Below are positions 39,349 to 48,007 of a stretch of 64,000 nucleotides of DNA, one piece after another. The DNA is from Ignavibacteriales bacterium. Its GTDB lineage: Bacteria > Bacteroidota > Ignavibacteria > Ignavibacteriales > Melioribacteraceae. The stretch lies in the NCBI GenBank assembly GCA_026390775.1, contig JAPLFF010000007.1, positions 558,001 through 622,000 on the forward strand, given 5' to 3'. Under the pieces are notes generated by a model. The model searched no databases, was not told the DNA's origin, and saw only the letters and a program-made list of their open reading frames with translations. Positions within the stretch are counted from its first letter, which is position 1, and the number at the start of each line of letters is the position of its first letter. Position numbers and translations under genes: made by a program.

Positions 39349-40458
39349 TCAGAGCAGAGAATTAAAAAGATTGATTATTCTGGGATAAAAACTTTCAAAG
39401 TTAGGATATTTAACGCGATCGTTTTCATATTCAACCATTAAGGTGTCAAGTTTTTGGATATATATAAAACCCGAACTCATCTCCTGGCTGATTACCATGT
39501 TTTTATAAATTTCCCCTCTCAGCTTCAAAGCTAACCTTGCAACAACAGTTCTAACTAAATGTTCATTCACACAAGTTTCCCATTGAGAGTATGCTTGCGC
39601 TTGCATCTGGGTTTTGATTGGTTCGTACAGTGCCTTCGAATTATTAATCTGAGCAGAATATTTTGTCGTAACTGGATTGACAAACGAATGACTGAACTCG
39701 TGCAATAATATATAGAGAAGATAATCTTTGTTGCCAAATGAGAGGGAACCATTTGCGTAAGCCATTGGCCCGGCAACATTATAAACATCCAATCCTTCTG
39801 CATTCTCGACTTGAGGTCCATAACCACCAGTGTGGAAAAGTGGTGCAGGCAAAATATTATAGCTGTGTTTTTTTTCGCCATAATAATCTTCCAGCAGCTT
39901 TGTATAGTTTGTATCTCCAATTGTTTTAATCATATCATTTTGAATATGATTATAGAATTTTTGTTTGCTGTTGTAGAACTTCATAAAATCAGTATCTTTT
40001 GCAAAAGCTCTAAGTTTATCTGCAAAATCTTTTAGAACAGATTCGCCGCCAGCGCGTGTTATAAGATAATCTGAATAAGGTGTGATTTGAGTAAACTCCG
40101 GCGGATTGCTATGGTAAAGTACAAATGCTACTGGTGCATCATATGTAAAATTGCTGTTAGTCAATGCTTGCGATTTTTGTATAGCAGGGTGATTGGAAAA
40201 ATTCGAGAAGTAATTATCAATATCATGCTTGTAACCAATATCAAATTTTGTGTGTCTCTGGCTAGCCCATGTGGTAAAATGTTGAACTACCGCAAGCAGT
40301 TCCATCCTTGGATCAACTTTTAGATTGAGACCTGGCGGATTTGGTAATGCATAATCTTCTTCTTGATCAATCGGATTTGAATCAACAATATTATCTTTAG
40401 AACAACTAAGGAAAAAAAAGAAAATTATAAATATGGAAGAAATAAGTAACCGATTCAT
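39349..40458 (-). CDS. DUF4932 lipoprotein, zinc-metallopeptidase-like
   Basis: 369 residues with a lipoprotein signal (lipobox FLSC, Cys19). The central motif LLHEFSHSFVNP is an HExxH-type zinc site, and CVNEHLVR about 45 residues later could supply the third ligand glutamate, the spacing of gluzincins. The layout agrees with the DUF4932 family, which has no assigned function. Probably periplasmic or on the outer membrane. A single-gene unit between the Nudix gene and murI. Confidence 0.65.
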   Translation of the reverse strand: MNRLLISSIFIIFFFFLSCSKDNIVDSNPIDQEEDYALPNPPGLNLKVDPRMELLAVVQHFTTWASQRHTKFDIGYKHDIDNYFSNFSNHPAIQKSQALTNSNFTYDAPVAFVLYHSNPPEFTQITPYSDYLITRAGGESVLKDFADKLRAFAKDTDFMKFYNSKQKFYNHIQNDMIKTIGDTNYTKLLEDYYGEKKHSYNILPAPLFHTGGYGPQVENAEGLDVYNVAGPMAYANGSLSFGNKDYLLYILLHEFSHSFVNPVTTKYSAQINNSKALYEPIKTQMQAQAYSQWETCVNEHLVRTVVARLALKLRGEIYKNMVISQEMSSGFIYIQKLDTLMVEYENDRVKYPNFESFYPRIINLFNSLL

Positions 40459-40533
40459 ATTACCAGTTCATTATTTAGATGAATCTTTGAAAGCAGAATT
40501 CAGTTTGTAAAATTTTTCAATGCTCCACATTCA

Positions 40534-41352
40534 TTATTCGTTAGTAAGTTCATCCAACTCAACTTTATGTAAGTGAGTTATTTTCTTACCAAGAAATCTT
40601 TCCGCTACTTCTCTGAATTTTATCGGTACATCACTAACATAAAATTCACTTTGTCCGTGATTCACTGACTGGTTCCGCAGTTGTCTTCCATTCAAATAAT
40701 CTTCAACCAATCTTGCCGCAGGAGTTCCGGAATCAATCAGCTTAACATTTTCTCCAACAACTTTTTGAATTACATCTTGAAGTATCGGATAATGAGTACA
40801 GCCAAGAATTAAACTATCTATTTTCTTTTTGTGAAACTCTCCTAAATATTCCTTAGCAACAAGCTCGGTTACTTTGTGATCAAGCCAGCCTTCTTCTGCA
40901 AGAGGAACAAACAAAGGACAAGCTTTCTCATAAACTTTTACTTTTGGATTTAATTTCTTCAGCTCATGCGCATAAGCTTTATTATTGATTGTCGCACGTG
41001 TTCCAATTACTCCTACTACCCCATTCATGGATTCTTGAAGCGCCATTTTTGCACCGGGTTCAATCATCCCAATGACCGGGATCGTTAAAAATTTTCTTAA
41101 TTCTTTAAGCGCAACAGAAGATGCAGTATTGCAAGCAACAACAAGCAGTTTAATATTTTTCCTTAATAAAAAATTTGCCGCTTGAAGAGAATATTCAACA
41201 ACAGTATCGTTAGATTTTGACCCATACGGAACGCGTGCAGTATCACCAAAGTAAACAATGTTTTCGTTCGGCATTAATCGTGTAACCGATCTAACAACAG
41301 TTAATCCGCCAATACCTGAGTCGAAAAAACCAATCGGATTTGTTTTATTCAT
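40534..41352 (-). CDS. murI: Glutamate racemase
   Basis: About 272 residues. It makes D-glutamate for peptidoglycan. Both catalytic cysteine motifs are present, VVACNTASS and LGCTHYPIL, with the N-terminal FFDSGIGGLTVV and GDTARVPYG. The ATG at 41352 is chosen over a TTG three codons upstream. It lies 17 bp after glnD and is probably co-transcribed. Confidence 0.95.
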   Translation of the reverse strand: MNKTNPIGFFDSGIGGLTVVRSVTRLMPNENIVYFGDTARVPYGSKSNDTVVEYSLQAANFLLRKNIKLLVVACNTASSVALKELRKFLTIPVIGMIEPGAKMALQESMNGVVGVIGTRATINNKAYAHELKKLNPKVKVYEKACPLFVPLAEEGWLDHKVTELVAKEYLGEFHKKKIDSLILGCTHYPILQDVIQKVVGENVKLIDSGTPAARLVEDYLNGRQLRNQSVNHGQSEFYVSDVPIKFREVAERFLGKKITHLHKVELDELTNE

Positions 41353-41369
41353 GAAATTCAATTTATCAC

Positions 41370-43925
41370 CTATAACATTTCTTCAATTGTTTGATTTAAT
41401 TCGTGAGTTATTAATTGATAAACATCGGTAGAAATCTTTTTTCTATTGCGATCGAGAATATAAAATGAATCTACAACATCATCCCCCTTGGTAGAAATTT
41501 TTGCAAAGTAAATCGAAAGACCAAGTTCGTTCATTTTTTTTGTTATTTGATAAAGAAGCCCGATACGATCTGGAGAATAAATATCTATGATTGTATACTT
41601 ATCATGTTTCTCAAAAACAATTTTGATCTTTCCTTTCCTTTTAAAAAGCTTATTCTCTATTCGCCACCACTTAGATTTTATTTTGTTAAACTCTTTTATG
41701 ATTTGTAATTCATTCTCTACGGCAAGATAAAGATCATTTGTAATTTTTGGATAACGCGCCTCATCAACTATGCTGCCGGTTCTGAAATCTGAAACATTAA
41801 AGCTATCTATAACAATTCCGTCCTTACGCGTAAATATTTTTGCATCGTGAATATTCAGATCATTAATTGAAAGTGCACCGCACATTCGAGAAAGCAATGC
41901 TTCTGAATCGCGTGTAATTATAGTTACCACCGTAAAGTCGCTTTCCTCCTTAAAGAAAACAGAAACCGGCGATCCTTTTTCAATTTCTTCAATATGGCGA
42001 TTGATTTCTTCTGTGGAAAAATGCTGCAGATAACTTATATCATTTATTGATTCAATATGATCTTTGAATGATTCTTCCGAATAAACATCTGAACTTTGTA
42101 TTAAATCTTTTAAGTTGTATGAAAGTAATTCCTGCCCGCTGATTCTATCATCCAGCATTGTTTTTGTTTTTCGGTATAACTCGTTTAAAAGATCGCTCTT
42201 CCATTGAGTCCAAACGACTTGTGAGACTGCCGAGAGATCAGCATAAGTGAGTAAATATAAAAGATCGAGCCATTCTGAATTAGGAAAGAACTCCGCAAAA
42301 CTATTTAACGTTGATGGATCGTTAAGATTACGGCGGAATGCCACTTGTTCCATTGTTAAATGATGGCGGACTAAGAATTGAACCGTTTCAATTTCTTCAA
42401 AGCTGTAACCGAGCCGCTCCATAATTGAATTTGCTATCTCAGCACCTATGATTTCGTGCCCAGACAAACTTATTGGTTTAGCAATGTCATGAAAAAGAAC
42501 TGCGAGATATAAAATATCTTTATTCTTTATACCCTGAAATAATCTGCCAAGTAATGAAGTTTCTTCGGAAAGCATTTCAAGTGTGGACAAAGCAATTATC
42601 GTATGTTCATCAGCGGTATAACAATGATAAACTCCAGGCTGAAAATATCCGACCAATTCCTTAAACTCAGGAAGAAATGTACCGAGAACACTAAGTTCAT
42701 TCATAGTTGCTAAAGTTTTTCCAACATTTTTGGGAAGTTTAAGAATCTCGCGGAAGAAAACAGATGATCTTGCTTCTAAAATTTGTGTTTCTTCATGATC
42801 AATAACTGCTTCAATAATTTTTGTTCGGAGATGTTCATCAAAACGTGCATCGTATAATCCTCTATAATATAATGCGCGTAAAATTATAGACAACGAAAGT
42901 TCAGTTTTACTTGTCTGATAAATGACATTCCCCTTGAGGGAGAAATCATCATCAAGATGGATTAATAAGAAATCGCTAATAGGTGATGTAAATTCCTCAC
43001 TGAAACGTTTTATCATTGTGCTGGTAAATCTTTTTATGATATTCGCCGCATCGAAATATTTTCTCATGTAGGCATGCCAGCCGTCTCCTGAAAAACCCAA
43101 TACATTTGCAATTTTTTCTTGATAGATAAATTCGAGCCGGTCATTTTTATATTTACTAATCAAGTGAAGATGATTGCGGGCATTAAGAATTAAACGATAG
43201 CTTTCCTGCAATCGTGCAGCCGCGCGCGGTATTAGAATCTTATTCTTTTTAATAATGCTTAAGAAATTTTGCGTCTGTGTAATTTCTTCTTGAGAGGTGA
43301 GCATCAAATCATTTTTTAAGGTAAATATCCACTCAATAACTTGAAGATCGCGCAAACCGCCGGCAGTATATTTAACATTCGGCTCTAGTACTTTTGCGGA
43401 CTCGCCGTATTTAGCATAACGAAGTTTTATGTCTTCAAAAAAATCGAGAATTAATTTCTGCTTGTGTTTTTCAGTTAAAGAATCAAAAATCTTTTTGTTC
43501 CATTTGTGGTAAAGCTTTTCATTACCGAGGATATATCTCGTTTCAAAAAATTGTGTGAAGGCATGCAGATCTTGATCAAGAAATTTTTGAATATCGGAAA
43601 AATCACGAATTGTATGGGAGACCTCTATGCCGGCATCCCAAAGCATAGTAATACAATTATTAATTAATCCTTCGTTCCCATCTACTTTTTCAAAAATGAA
43701 CATCAGATCTATATCGGAGTAAGGAGAAAGTTCGCGTCTGCTAAAACTTCCGACTGACGCAACGGCACAATTAAGTTTTATTCCTTTCAATACTTTTAGA
43801 ATATATTCTTCAACAAGTATACTCCACTTAACGGAGAATTTAAACGGATCTTTGAGAAGATTCTCGGTGTTGAAGATTCTATCCCGGTCCTCGAAAAATA
43901 TTTCTTTAAGTTTAAGTAGTTCCAT
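41370..43925 (-). CDS. glnD: PII uridylyltransferase/uridylyl-removing enzyme
   Basis: An 851-residue nitrogen sensor. The nucleotidyltransferase site GSFSRRELSPYSDIDLMF starts at residue 59 with Asp71 and Asp73 as metal ligands. The HD hydrolase domain shows LFHDIAKPISLSGH, and two C-terminal ACT domains (TVVTIITRDSEALLSRM and TIIDIYSPDRIGLLYQI) should bind glutamine. It adds UMP to PII proteins when glutamine is low and removes it when high. No PII or glutamine synthetase gene is in the window. Confidence 0.93.
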   Translation of the reverse strand: MELLKLKEIFFEDRDRIFNTENLLKDPFKFSVKWSILVEEYILKVLKGIKLNCAVASVGSFSRRELSPYSDIDLMFIFEKVDGNEGLINNCITMLWDAGIEVSHTIRDFSDIQKFLDQDLHAFTQFFETRYILGNEKLYHKWNKKIFDSLTEKHKQKLILDFFEDIKLRYAKYGESAKVLEPNVKYTAGGLRDLQVIEWIFTLKNDLMLTSQEEITQTQNFLSIIKKNKILIPRAAARLQESYRLILNARNHLHLISKYKNDRLEFIYQEKIANVLGFSGDGWHAYMRKYFDAANIIKRFTSTMIKRFSEEFTSPISDFLLIHLDDDFSLKGNVIYQTSKTELSLSIILRALYYRGLYDARFDEHLRTKIIEAVIDHEETQILEARSSVFFREILKLPKNVGKTLATMNELSVLGTFLPEFKELVGYFQPGVYHCYTADEHTIIALSTLEMLSEETSLLGRLFQGIKNKDILYLAVLFHDIAKPISLSGHEIIGAEIANSIMERLGYSFEEIETVQFLVRHHLTMEQVAFRRNLNDPSTLNSFAEFFPNSEWLDLLYLLTYADLSAVSQVVWTQWKSDLLNELYRKTKTMLDDRISGQELLSYNLKDLIQSSDVYSEESFKDHIESINDISYLQHFSTEEINRHIEEIEKGSPVSVFFKEESDFTVVTIITRDSEALLSRMCGALSINDLNIHDAKIFTRKDGIVIDSFNVSDFRTGSIVDEARYPKITNDLYLAVENELQIIKEFNKIKSKWWRIENKLFKRKGKIKIVFEKHDKYTIIDIYSPDRIGLLYQITKKMNELGLSIYFAKISTKGDDVVDSFYILDRNRKKISTDVYQLITHELNQTIEEML

Positions 43926-43937
43926 AATTTAAAAATT

Positions 43938-44081
43938 GGGCGAGTCCCTCTCGCCCATAATTGTTTCGGTCATTCTGAGTCCGGCTGATCCGGACGAAGA
44001 ATGACAAATATTGAGTTTGAGATGCTTCTCCCGACAAGCCTGCCTGCCGGTAGGCATGGTAGGGATCAGCATGACAAATAT
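43938..44081. repeat. Composite palindromic repeat cluster between glnD and the lyase gene
   Basis: Three elements lie in this gap. GGGCGAG/CTCGCCC forms a 7-bp hairpin (43938-43956). An imperfect long hairpin at 43969-44003 has TCATTCT and TCCGG arms around CTGAT. A near-palindrome TGCCTGCCGGTAGGCA sits at 44041-44056. ATGACAAATATT occurs twice (44001 and 44071 areas). The composition suggests layered dispersed repeats; any of the hairpins could also end the lyase transcript. Confidence 0.5.
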
Positions 44082-44084
44082 TAA

Positions 44085-45476
44085 TTACAGCTTCTTAAAT
44101 CTTGCTTGGAAGAATCTTAAATATTTCGGTTCGTAAACCATCTTCAATCCTTTGATCTTTTTTCTCTCATCAAATACTTGCGCAACAGATTCAACCATAA
44201 CATCAATATGTGCTTGAGTATAAACTCGTCTAGGGAAAGTTAAGCGCACTAATTCAAGTTTTGGATAACGATGCTTACCCGTTAGAGGATCTCTTCCGGA
44301 TGAAACAATTCCGCGTTCCATTCCGCGCACACCGGAATCAACATAAATTTCAGAAGTAAGAGTTTGAGCAGGAAATAGATCTTGTTTAAGATGAGGTAAG
44401 AATTTTTTTGCATCAAGAAATATTGCATGTCCGCCGAACGGATAAACCAAAGGAACATTATACTTCTCAAGCTGTTTACCGCAATATTCAACTTGTCCTA
44501 TTCTTGCTTTAATATTATCAAACATTACCATCTCTTCAATCCCGCGAGCCATAGCTTCCATATCGCGTCCGGCAAGTCCGCCGTATGTATGAAGTCCTTC
44601 ATAAATTACAACCATGTTGCGCGCTTCTTCGTAAAACTTTTTGTTACATGTTGCAAGAAATCCGCCAATGTTCACCATCAAATCTTTTTTCGCACTCACC
44701 CACAATCCGTCAAAGTAAGAACACATTTCTTTTAAGATTGCCGCGATCGTTTTATTTGCGTAACCTTTTTCGCGCATCTTAATAAAGTATGCGTTTTCTG
44801 TTGCGCGTGTTGCATCGAACCAAAGTTTAACATTGTATTTTTTTGTGAGGTTGTAGATCTCTTTTAAGTTTGCCATAGAGAACGGCTGACCGCCTGCCAT
44901 ATTAACCGGTCCGGCCATACTTACATAAGGAATTTTTTTAGCGCCGACCTTTTTAATTAAGTCTTCAAGTTTTTGCGGATCAATATTCCCTTTGAACGGA
45001 TGTGTGTTCTGCGGATCGTGTGCTTCATCAATAATAACATCAATAAAAGTTGCACCGGCAAGTTCTTGATGTAAACGAGTTGTAGTGAAATACATGTTAC
45101 CGGGAACATAATCCCCTTGTTTGATCAATATTTTAGAGATCATATGTTCGGCGGCGCGTCCTTGATGAGTTGGAACGAAGTAAGGCATTCCGTAATATTT
45201 TTTTACATTATCCCACAAGTTGTAAAAGTTTCTGCTTCCGGCGTATGCTTCATCGCCAAGCATCATTCCCGCCCATTGATAATCACTCATTGCATTGGTA
45301 CCGCTATCGGTAAGTAAATCTATGTAAACATCTTCGCTCTTAAGTAAGAAAGTATTATAGCCGGCTTCCTTTACGCATTTTTCTCGATGCTCTTTGTTTG
45401 TCATTTTGATCGGCTCAACCATTTTTATTTTGAACGGTTCAGCCCAGCTTCTTTTGATTACTTTTTTTGCAGCCAT
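44085..45476 (-). CDS. Tyrosine phenol-lyase-like PLP enzyme (TPL/tryptophanase family)
   Basis: 463 residues of the beta-eliminating lyase family. The PLP lysine lies in SAKKD (about Lys264). Specificity residues favour tyrosine phenol-lyase over tryptophanase: Arg388 in GVRGMERG (TPL Arg381; hydrophobic in tryptophanase), Thr133 in YFTTTR (TPL Thr124) and Phe455-Phe456 in LRFFQARF, where tryptophanase has histidine. Expected reaction: tyrosine to phenol, pyruvate and ammonia. TTGGAG precedes the ATG. It is the last gene of the queC-queF run, 65 bp after queF. Confidence 0.85.
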   Translation of the reverse strand: MAAKKVIKRSWAEPFKIKMVEPIKMTNKEHREKCVKEAGYNTFLLKSEDVYIDLLTDSGTNAMSDYQWAGMMLGDEAYAGSRNFYNLWDNVKKYYGMPYFVPTHQGRAAEHMISKILIKQGDYVPGNMYFTTTRLHQELAGATFIDVIIDEAHDPQNTHPFKGNIDPQKLEDLIKKVGAKKIPYVSMAGPVNMAGGQPFSMANLKEIYNLTKKYNVKLWFDATRATENAYFIKMREKGYANKTIAAILKEMCSYFDGLWVSAKKDLMVNIGGFLATCNKKFYEEARNMVVIYEGLHTYGGLAGRDMEAMARGIEEMVMFDNIKARIGQVEYCGKQLEKYNVPLVYPFGGHAIFLDAKKFLPHLKQDLFPAQTLTSEIYVDSGVRGMERGIVSSGRDPLTGKHRYPKLELVRLTFPRRVYTQAHIDVMVESVAQVFDERKKIKGLKMVYEPKYLRFFQARFKKL

Positions 45477-45541
45477 TGTCTCTCCAAATTTTTATTTATA
45501 GTTACGTGTTAAATGTTATCATGTTTTCAAATCATCATTCT

Positions 45542-45916
45542 TCATACAAACTTTTTCTTAAGTTTTTTTCTTTTCTGTTCTGCAATTATTTCCGATGAAA
45601 TTCCGCCTCGTGTGTTGAACTTTGCAGTGATCTTCATGTATCTCGGTTTGCAAACTTTTACAAGATCATCAAGAATTCTATTTGTTACAGCTTCGAAAAA
45701 GATTCCGTCGTTTCTAAAAGATTGGAGATAAAACTTATAACTCTTTAGTTCAACACAAATCTTATCGGGTATGTATTCTAAAATTATTGTAGCAAAATCC
45801 GGCTGCCCGGTTTTAGGACAAAGTGAAGTAAACTCCGGTGCTGTGTGAATTATTGTGTAATCTCTTTCCGGATTTGGATTTGGGAATGTTTCTAAGAGTT
45901 TTGTTTTGCTAAGCAT
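45542..45916 (-). CDS. queF: NADPH-dependent preQ0 reductase
   Basis: A 124-residue short (type I) QueF that reduces the nitrile of 7-cyano-7-deazaguanine to preQ1 for queuosine in tRNA. Catalytic Cys33 lies in [12 protein letters not shown] with Asp40, and the substrate glutamate in [10 protein letters not shown] (Glu56). It is separated from queC by two unrelated genes, with which it shares strand and close spacing (35 bp). Confidence 0.94.
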   Translation of the reverse strand: MLSKTKLLETFPNPNPERDYTIIHTAPEFTSLCPKTGQPDFATIILEYIPDKICVELKSYKFYLQSFRNDGIFFEAVTNRILDDLVKVCKPRYMKITAKFNTRGGISSEIIAEQKRKKLKKKFV

Positions 45917-45951
45917 GGTGTACCTATTTAACAGTTAATCAATAATATATA

Positions 45952-46881
45952 TTACAGTCCAACATCAAATCGGAGTTTTTTAAGATTTAATTCAGCTGAA
46001 TATAGCTCGCCTAAATTATCTGTTGTCACGTGTGAATATCTTTCAGTATAATCAGCAAAGGAATGCATTACTTGTTGATACTTTTTTGTGTCGTTAGATA
46101 TTACGTACATGCGCACATGGCGATAATCAATCAGTGTTGCAAGGCGACCAACACCTGACCATGTACCAGTAGACAGTTCAACTTCAAATGCATATTCAGG
46201 AATTAGACTTTCTCGCTTTTCAGTAAACCAAATAACATCAATATTTCGGAGTACATCATAATTTGCAAATTCAAGTCTTGGACAAGTCTTGATGGAAGAT
46301 ATTTCAGACAGAGGTTTATTGTTAAATGATTTTGATTTATCAGGGCAAAATGTTTTATAACCTCTAATGTTTCCAACCTCAATCAATCTTCCCTGTAAAA
46401 CAGCATGAATGCTTTCCTCCGCTGTACTTTTTGACTTTTGAATTGACTCTGGTTTCAAAAGCAAATTCCAGGAATTAACAAATTCTGTGCAACGAAGTCT
46501 ATTGTTCCTGCCTTTTAGAACAATATTAAATTCATTATCAATATTAATCTTATACTCACCATTTCTGTCGTGACTTATTTCTGATAGGTAATTGAAAAAT
46601 AATTGAGCAGGGATAAATATGCACCGTTCCATTGAACCACAGATGAAAACTATAAATGGATTTTCAAGGTTAGCCATTTCTTCCAATGTTATATAATTGA
46701 TACCAAAAAAATATTTTTGAGTTGTCAGCATAGTGGCAGCTCTTACAAGAATGTTAGCTCCACCAATTTTAAAAACTCTTGCACGTAAAACTCTAATAGG
46801 TTCTATATTCGCATGAAGGCTTCTTGCTTGTTCCAGAAATTCTTCAACTAAATTGTCTGTTGGTGAATTATTGTTTTTCAT
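45952..46881 (-). CDS. Unknown protein with PD-(D/E)xK nuclease-like C-terminal motif
   Basis: 309 residues, soluble. I do not recognise a named family. The N-terminal half (about 50-145) has a strand-rich core with YFFGINYITLE and FIVFICGSMERCIFIPAQ. The C-terminal half has NIDVIWF (Asp215), then AFEVELSTGTWSGVGRL (Glu233, Glu235), with Glu168 in an upstream helix. This E...D...ExE arrangement resembles restriction-endonuclease-fold proteins with an FEVE-type active site, though the usual lysine is absent. It sits inside the que gene run, 21 bp after a small acidic protein gene. Confidence 0.55.
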   Translation of the reverse strand: MKNNNSPTDNLVEEFLEQARSLHANIEPIRVLRARVFKIGGANILVRAATMLTTQKYFFGINYITLEEMANLENPFIVFICGSMERCIFIPAQLFFNYLSEISHDRNGEYKINIDNEFNIVLKGRNNRLRCTEFVNSWNLLLKPESIQKSKSTAEESIHAVLQGRLIEVGNIRGYKTFCPDKSKSFNNKPLSEISSIKTCPRLEFANYDVLRNIDVIWFTEKRESLIPEYAFEVELSTGTWSGVGRLATLIDYRHVRMYVISNDTKKYQQVMHSFADYTERYSHVTTDNLGELYSAELNLKKLRFDVGL

Positions 46882-46902
46882 ACTTGAGCTTATGATTTAT
46901 GA

Positions 46903-47124
46903 TTAAATGTGATTGTTTCTTTCGCGAATTGTCTCATCGATCGCAACTTTCACTACATCATCCCAATCAAAAAATCCCCATTCAATTCCTTTTTTAACAG
47001 CGTTCATTTCATGAAAATCAAGTTCTCTTCCTATTCTTTCTTTAGCTAATGTCTGAACGTCCCAAACATTTATAGCATATACTAATTCATCAACTTCTAG
47101 TTTTTCTGTTATATATTCACTCAT
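46903..47124 (-). CDS. Small acidic protein of unknown function, next to nuclease-like gene
   Basis: 73 residues, acidic, probably all helical, with VDELVYAINVWDVQTLA and GIEWGFFDWDDVVKVAI. No family recognised. The ATG at 47124 has a GGAG ribosome site nine bases upstream and is preferred over a TTG nine codons earlier. It precedes the nuclease-like gene by 21 bp. Size, charge and pairing would suit an antitoxin or accessory subunit, but that is inference. Confidence 0.55.
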   Translation of the reverse strand: MSEYITEKLEVDELVYAINVWDVQTLAKERIGRELDFHEMNAVKKGIEWGFFDWDDVVKVAIDETIRERNNHI

Positions 47125-47162
47125 TTTAACTCCATGTAAATAATAAAACAAGTTCTTTCTGC

Positions 47163-47193
47163 ATTCTCAATTCGCCATTCTCAATTCTCAATT
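47163..47193. repeat. TTCTCAATT-type tandem repeat
   Basis: Three near copies of ATTCTCAATT in a row, ending at the queC stop. The same unit flanks the palindrome inside the aminotransferase gene (61347-61398) and the remnant at 53142-53181. Confidence 0.5.
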
Positions 47194-47881
47194 AAAAATA
47201 CCTCGGTTTTACTTTATACGGAATCTGATCTTCCACTCCCGCTTGCTGAAAACCGCGGAGACGGAAAGCACAGCTATCGCAAACACCGCAAGCTTCATCT
47301 TCATTTTGATAACATGACCAGGTTAAATGTAACGGCGCTTTTAATTCAATTCCTTTCTTCACAATATCGGCTTTTGAAAAATGAATTATCGGCGTAGTAA
47401 TTTTAATTTTTGTTTCGGGCTTTGTGCCGAGTTCGACCATTTTTTCAAATGCTTCAAAGAAATCCGGACGGCAATCCGGATAACCGCTTGCATCCTCGTA
47501 AACAGCACCGATAAAAACTGCTTCTGCTCCAATTACTTCCGCCCAGCTTACACATGCACTTAAAATATTAGCATTGCGGAACGGAACGTACGAACTTGGA
47601 ACTTCTTTATTTGAAAGATCCGCTTTAGCTACTTCAATTAATTTATCAGTAAGAGACGAGCCACCGATCTTTGTAAAATGTTCGAAATCAATTACCAATC
47701 TTTTTTCCGCTTTGTAAAAATCAGCAATTTCATAAAATGCTTTTAGCTCGCGGTTTTCGGTGCGCTGCCCATAATTTATATGAATGAGTGCGAGTTTGTA
47801 TGTTTGATTCGCAATCGCTGCGGTAACACAACTATCCATTCCTCCGCTAACAGCAACGACAGCTAATTTTTCTTTCATCAT
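47192..47881 (-). CDS. queC: 7-cyano-7-deazaguanine synthase
   Basis: 229 residues. It converts 7-carboxy-7-deazaguanine to preQ0 with ATP and ammonia. The PP-loop VAVSGGMDSCVTAA is at the N-terminus, and the zinc cysteines are in CYQNEDEACGVCDSC near the C-terminus. Either of the first two ATG codons could be the start. It heads a same-strand run with the small acidic protein, the nuclease-like protein, queF and the lyase. Confidence 0.95.
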   Translation of the reverse strand: MMKEKLAVVAVSGGMDSCVTAAIANQTYKLALIHINYGQRTENRELKAFYEIADFYKAEKRLVIDFEHFTKIGGSSLTDKLIEVAKADLSNKEVPSSYVPFRNANILSACVSWAEVIGAEAVFIGAVYEDASGYPDCRPDFFEAFEKMVELGTKPETKIKITTPIIHFSKADIVKKGIELKAPLHLTWSCYQNEDEACGVCDSCAFRLRGFQQAGVEDQIPYKVKPRYF

Positions 47882-47949
47882 AATAAAATCTTATTAAACA
47901 TTGGTAAAAATAGCAAATTGGAATTTGAGAATGAAAGGTTGATTCAGTA

Positions 47950-48005
47950 CTCTGCGAACTTAGCGCATTCTAGCGTTAAAGCTTTTAACAGCAAAGACCG
48001 CAGAG
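47950..48005. repeat. Palindromic intergenic element (CTCTGCG ends)
   Basis: Outer arms CTCTGCG (47950-47956) and CGCAGAG (47999-48005) are perfect complements, and an inner GTTAAA/TTTAAC hairpin lies between. The element abuts the stop region of the MFS gene on the minus strand and may also end its transcript. Inferred to be a dispersed repeat relic. Confidence 0.5.
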
Positions 48006-48007
48006 CT

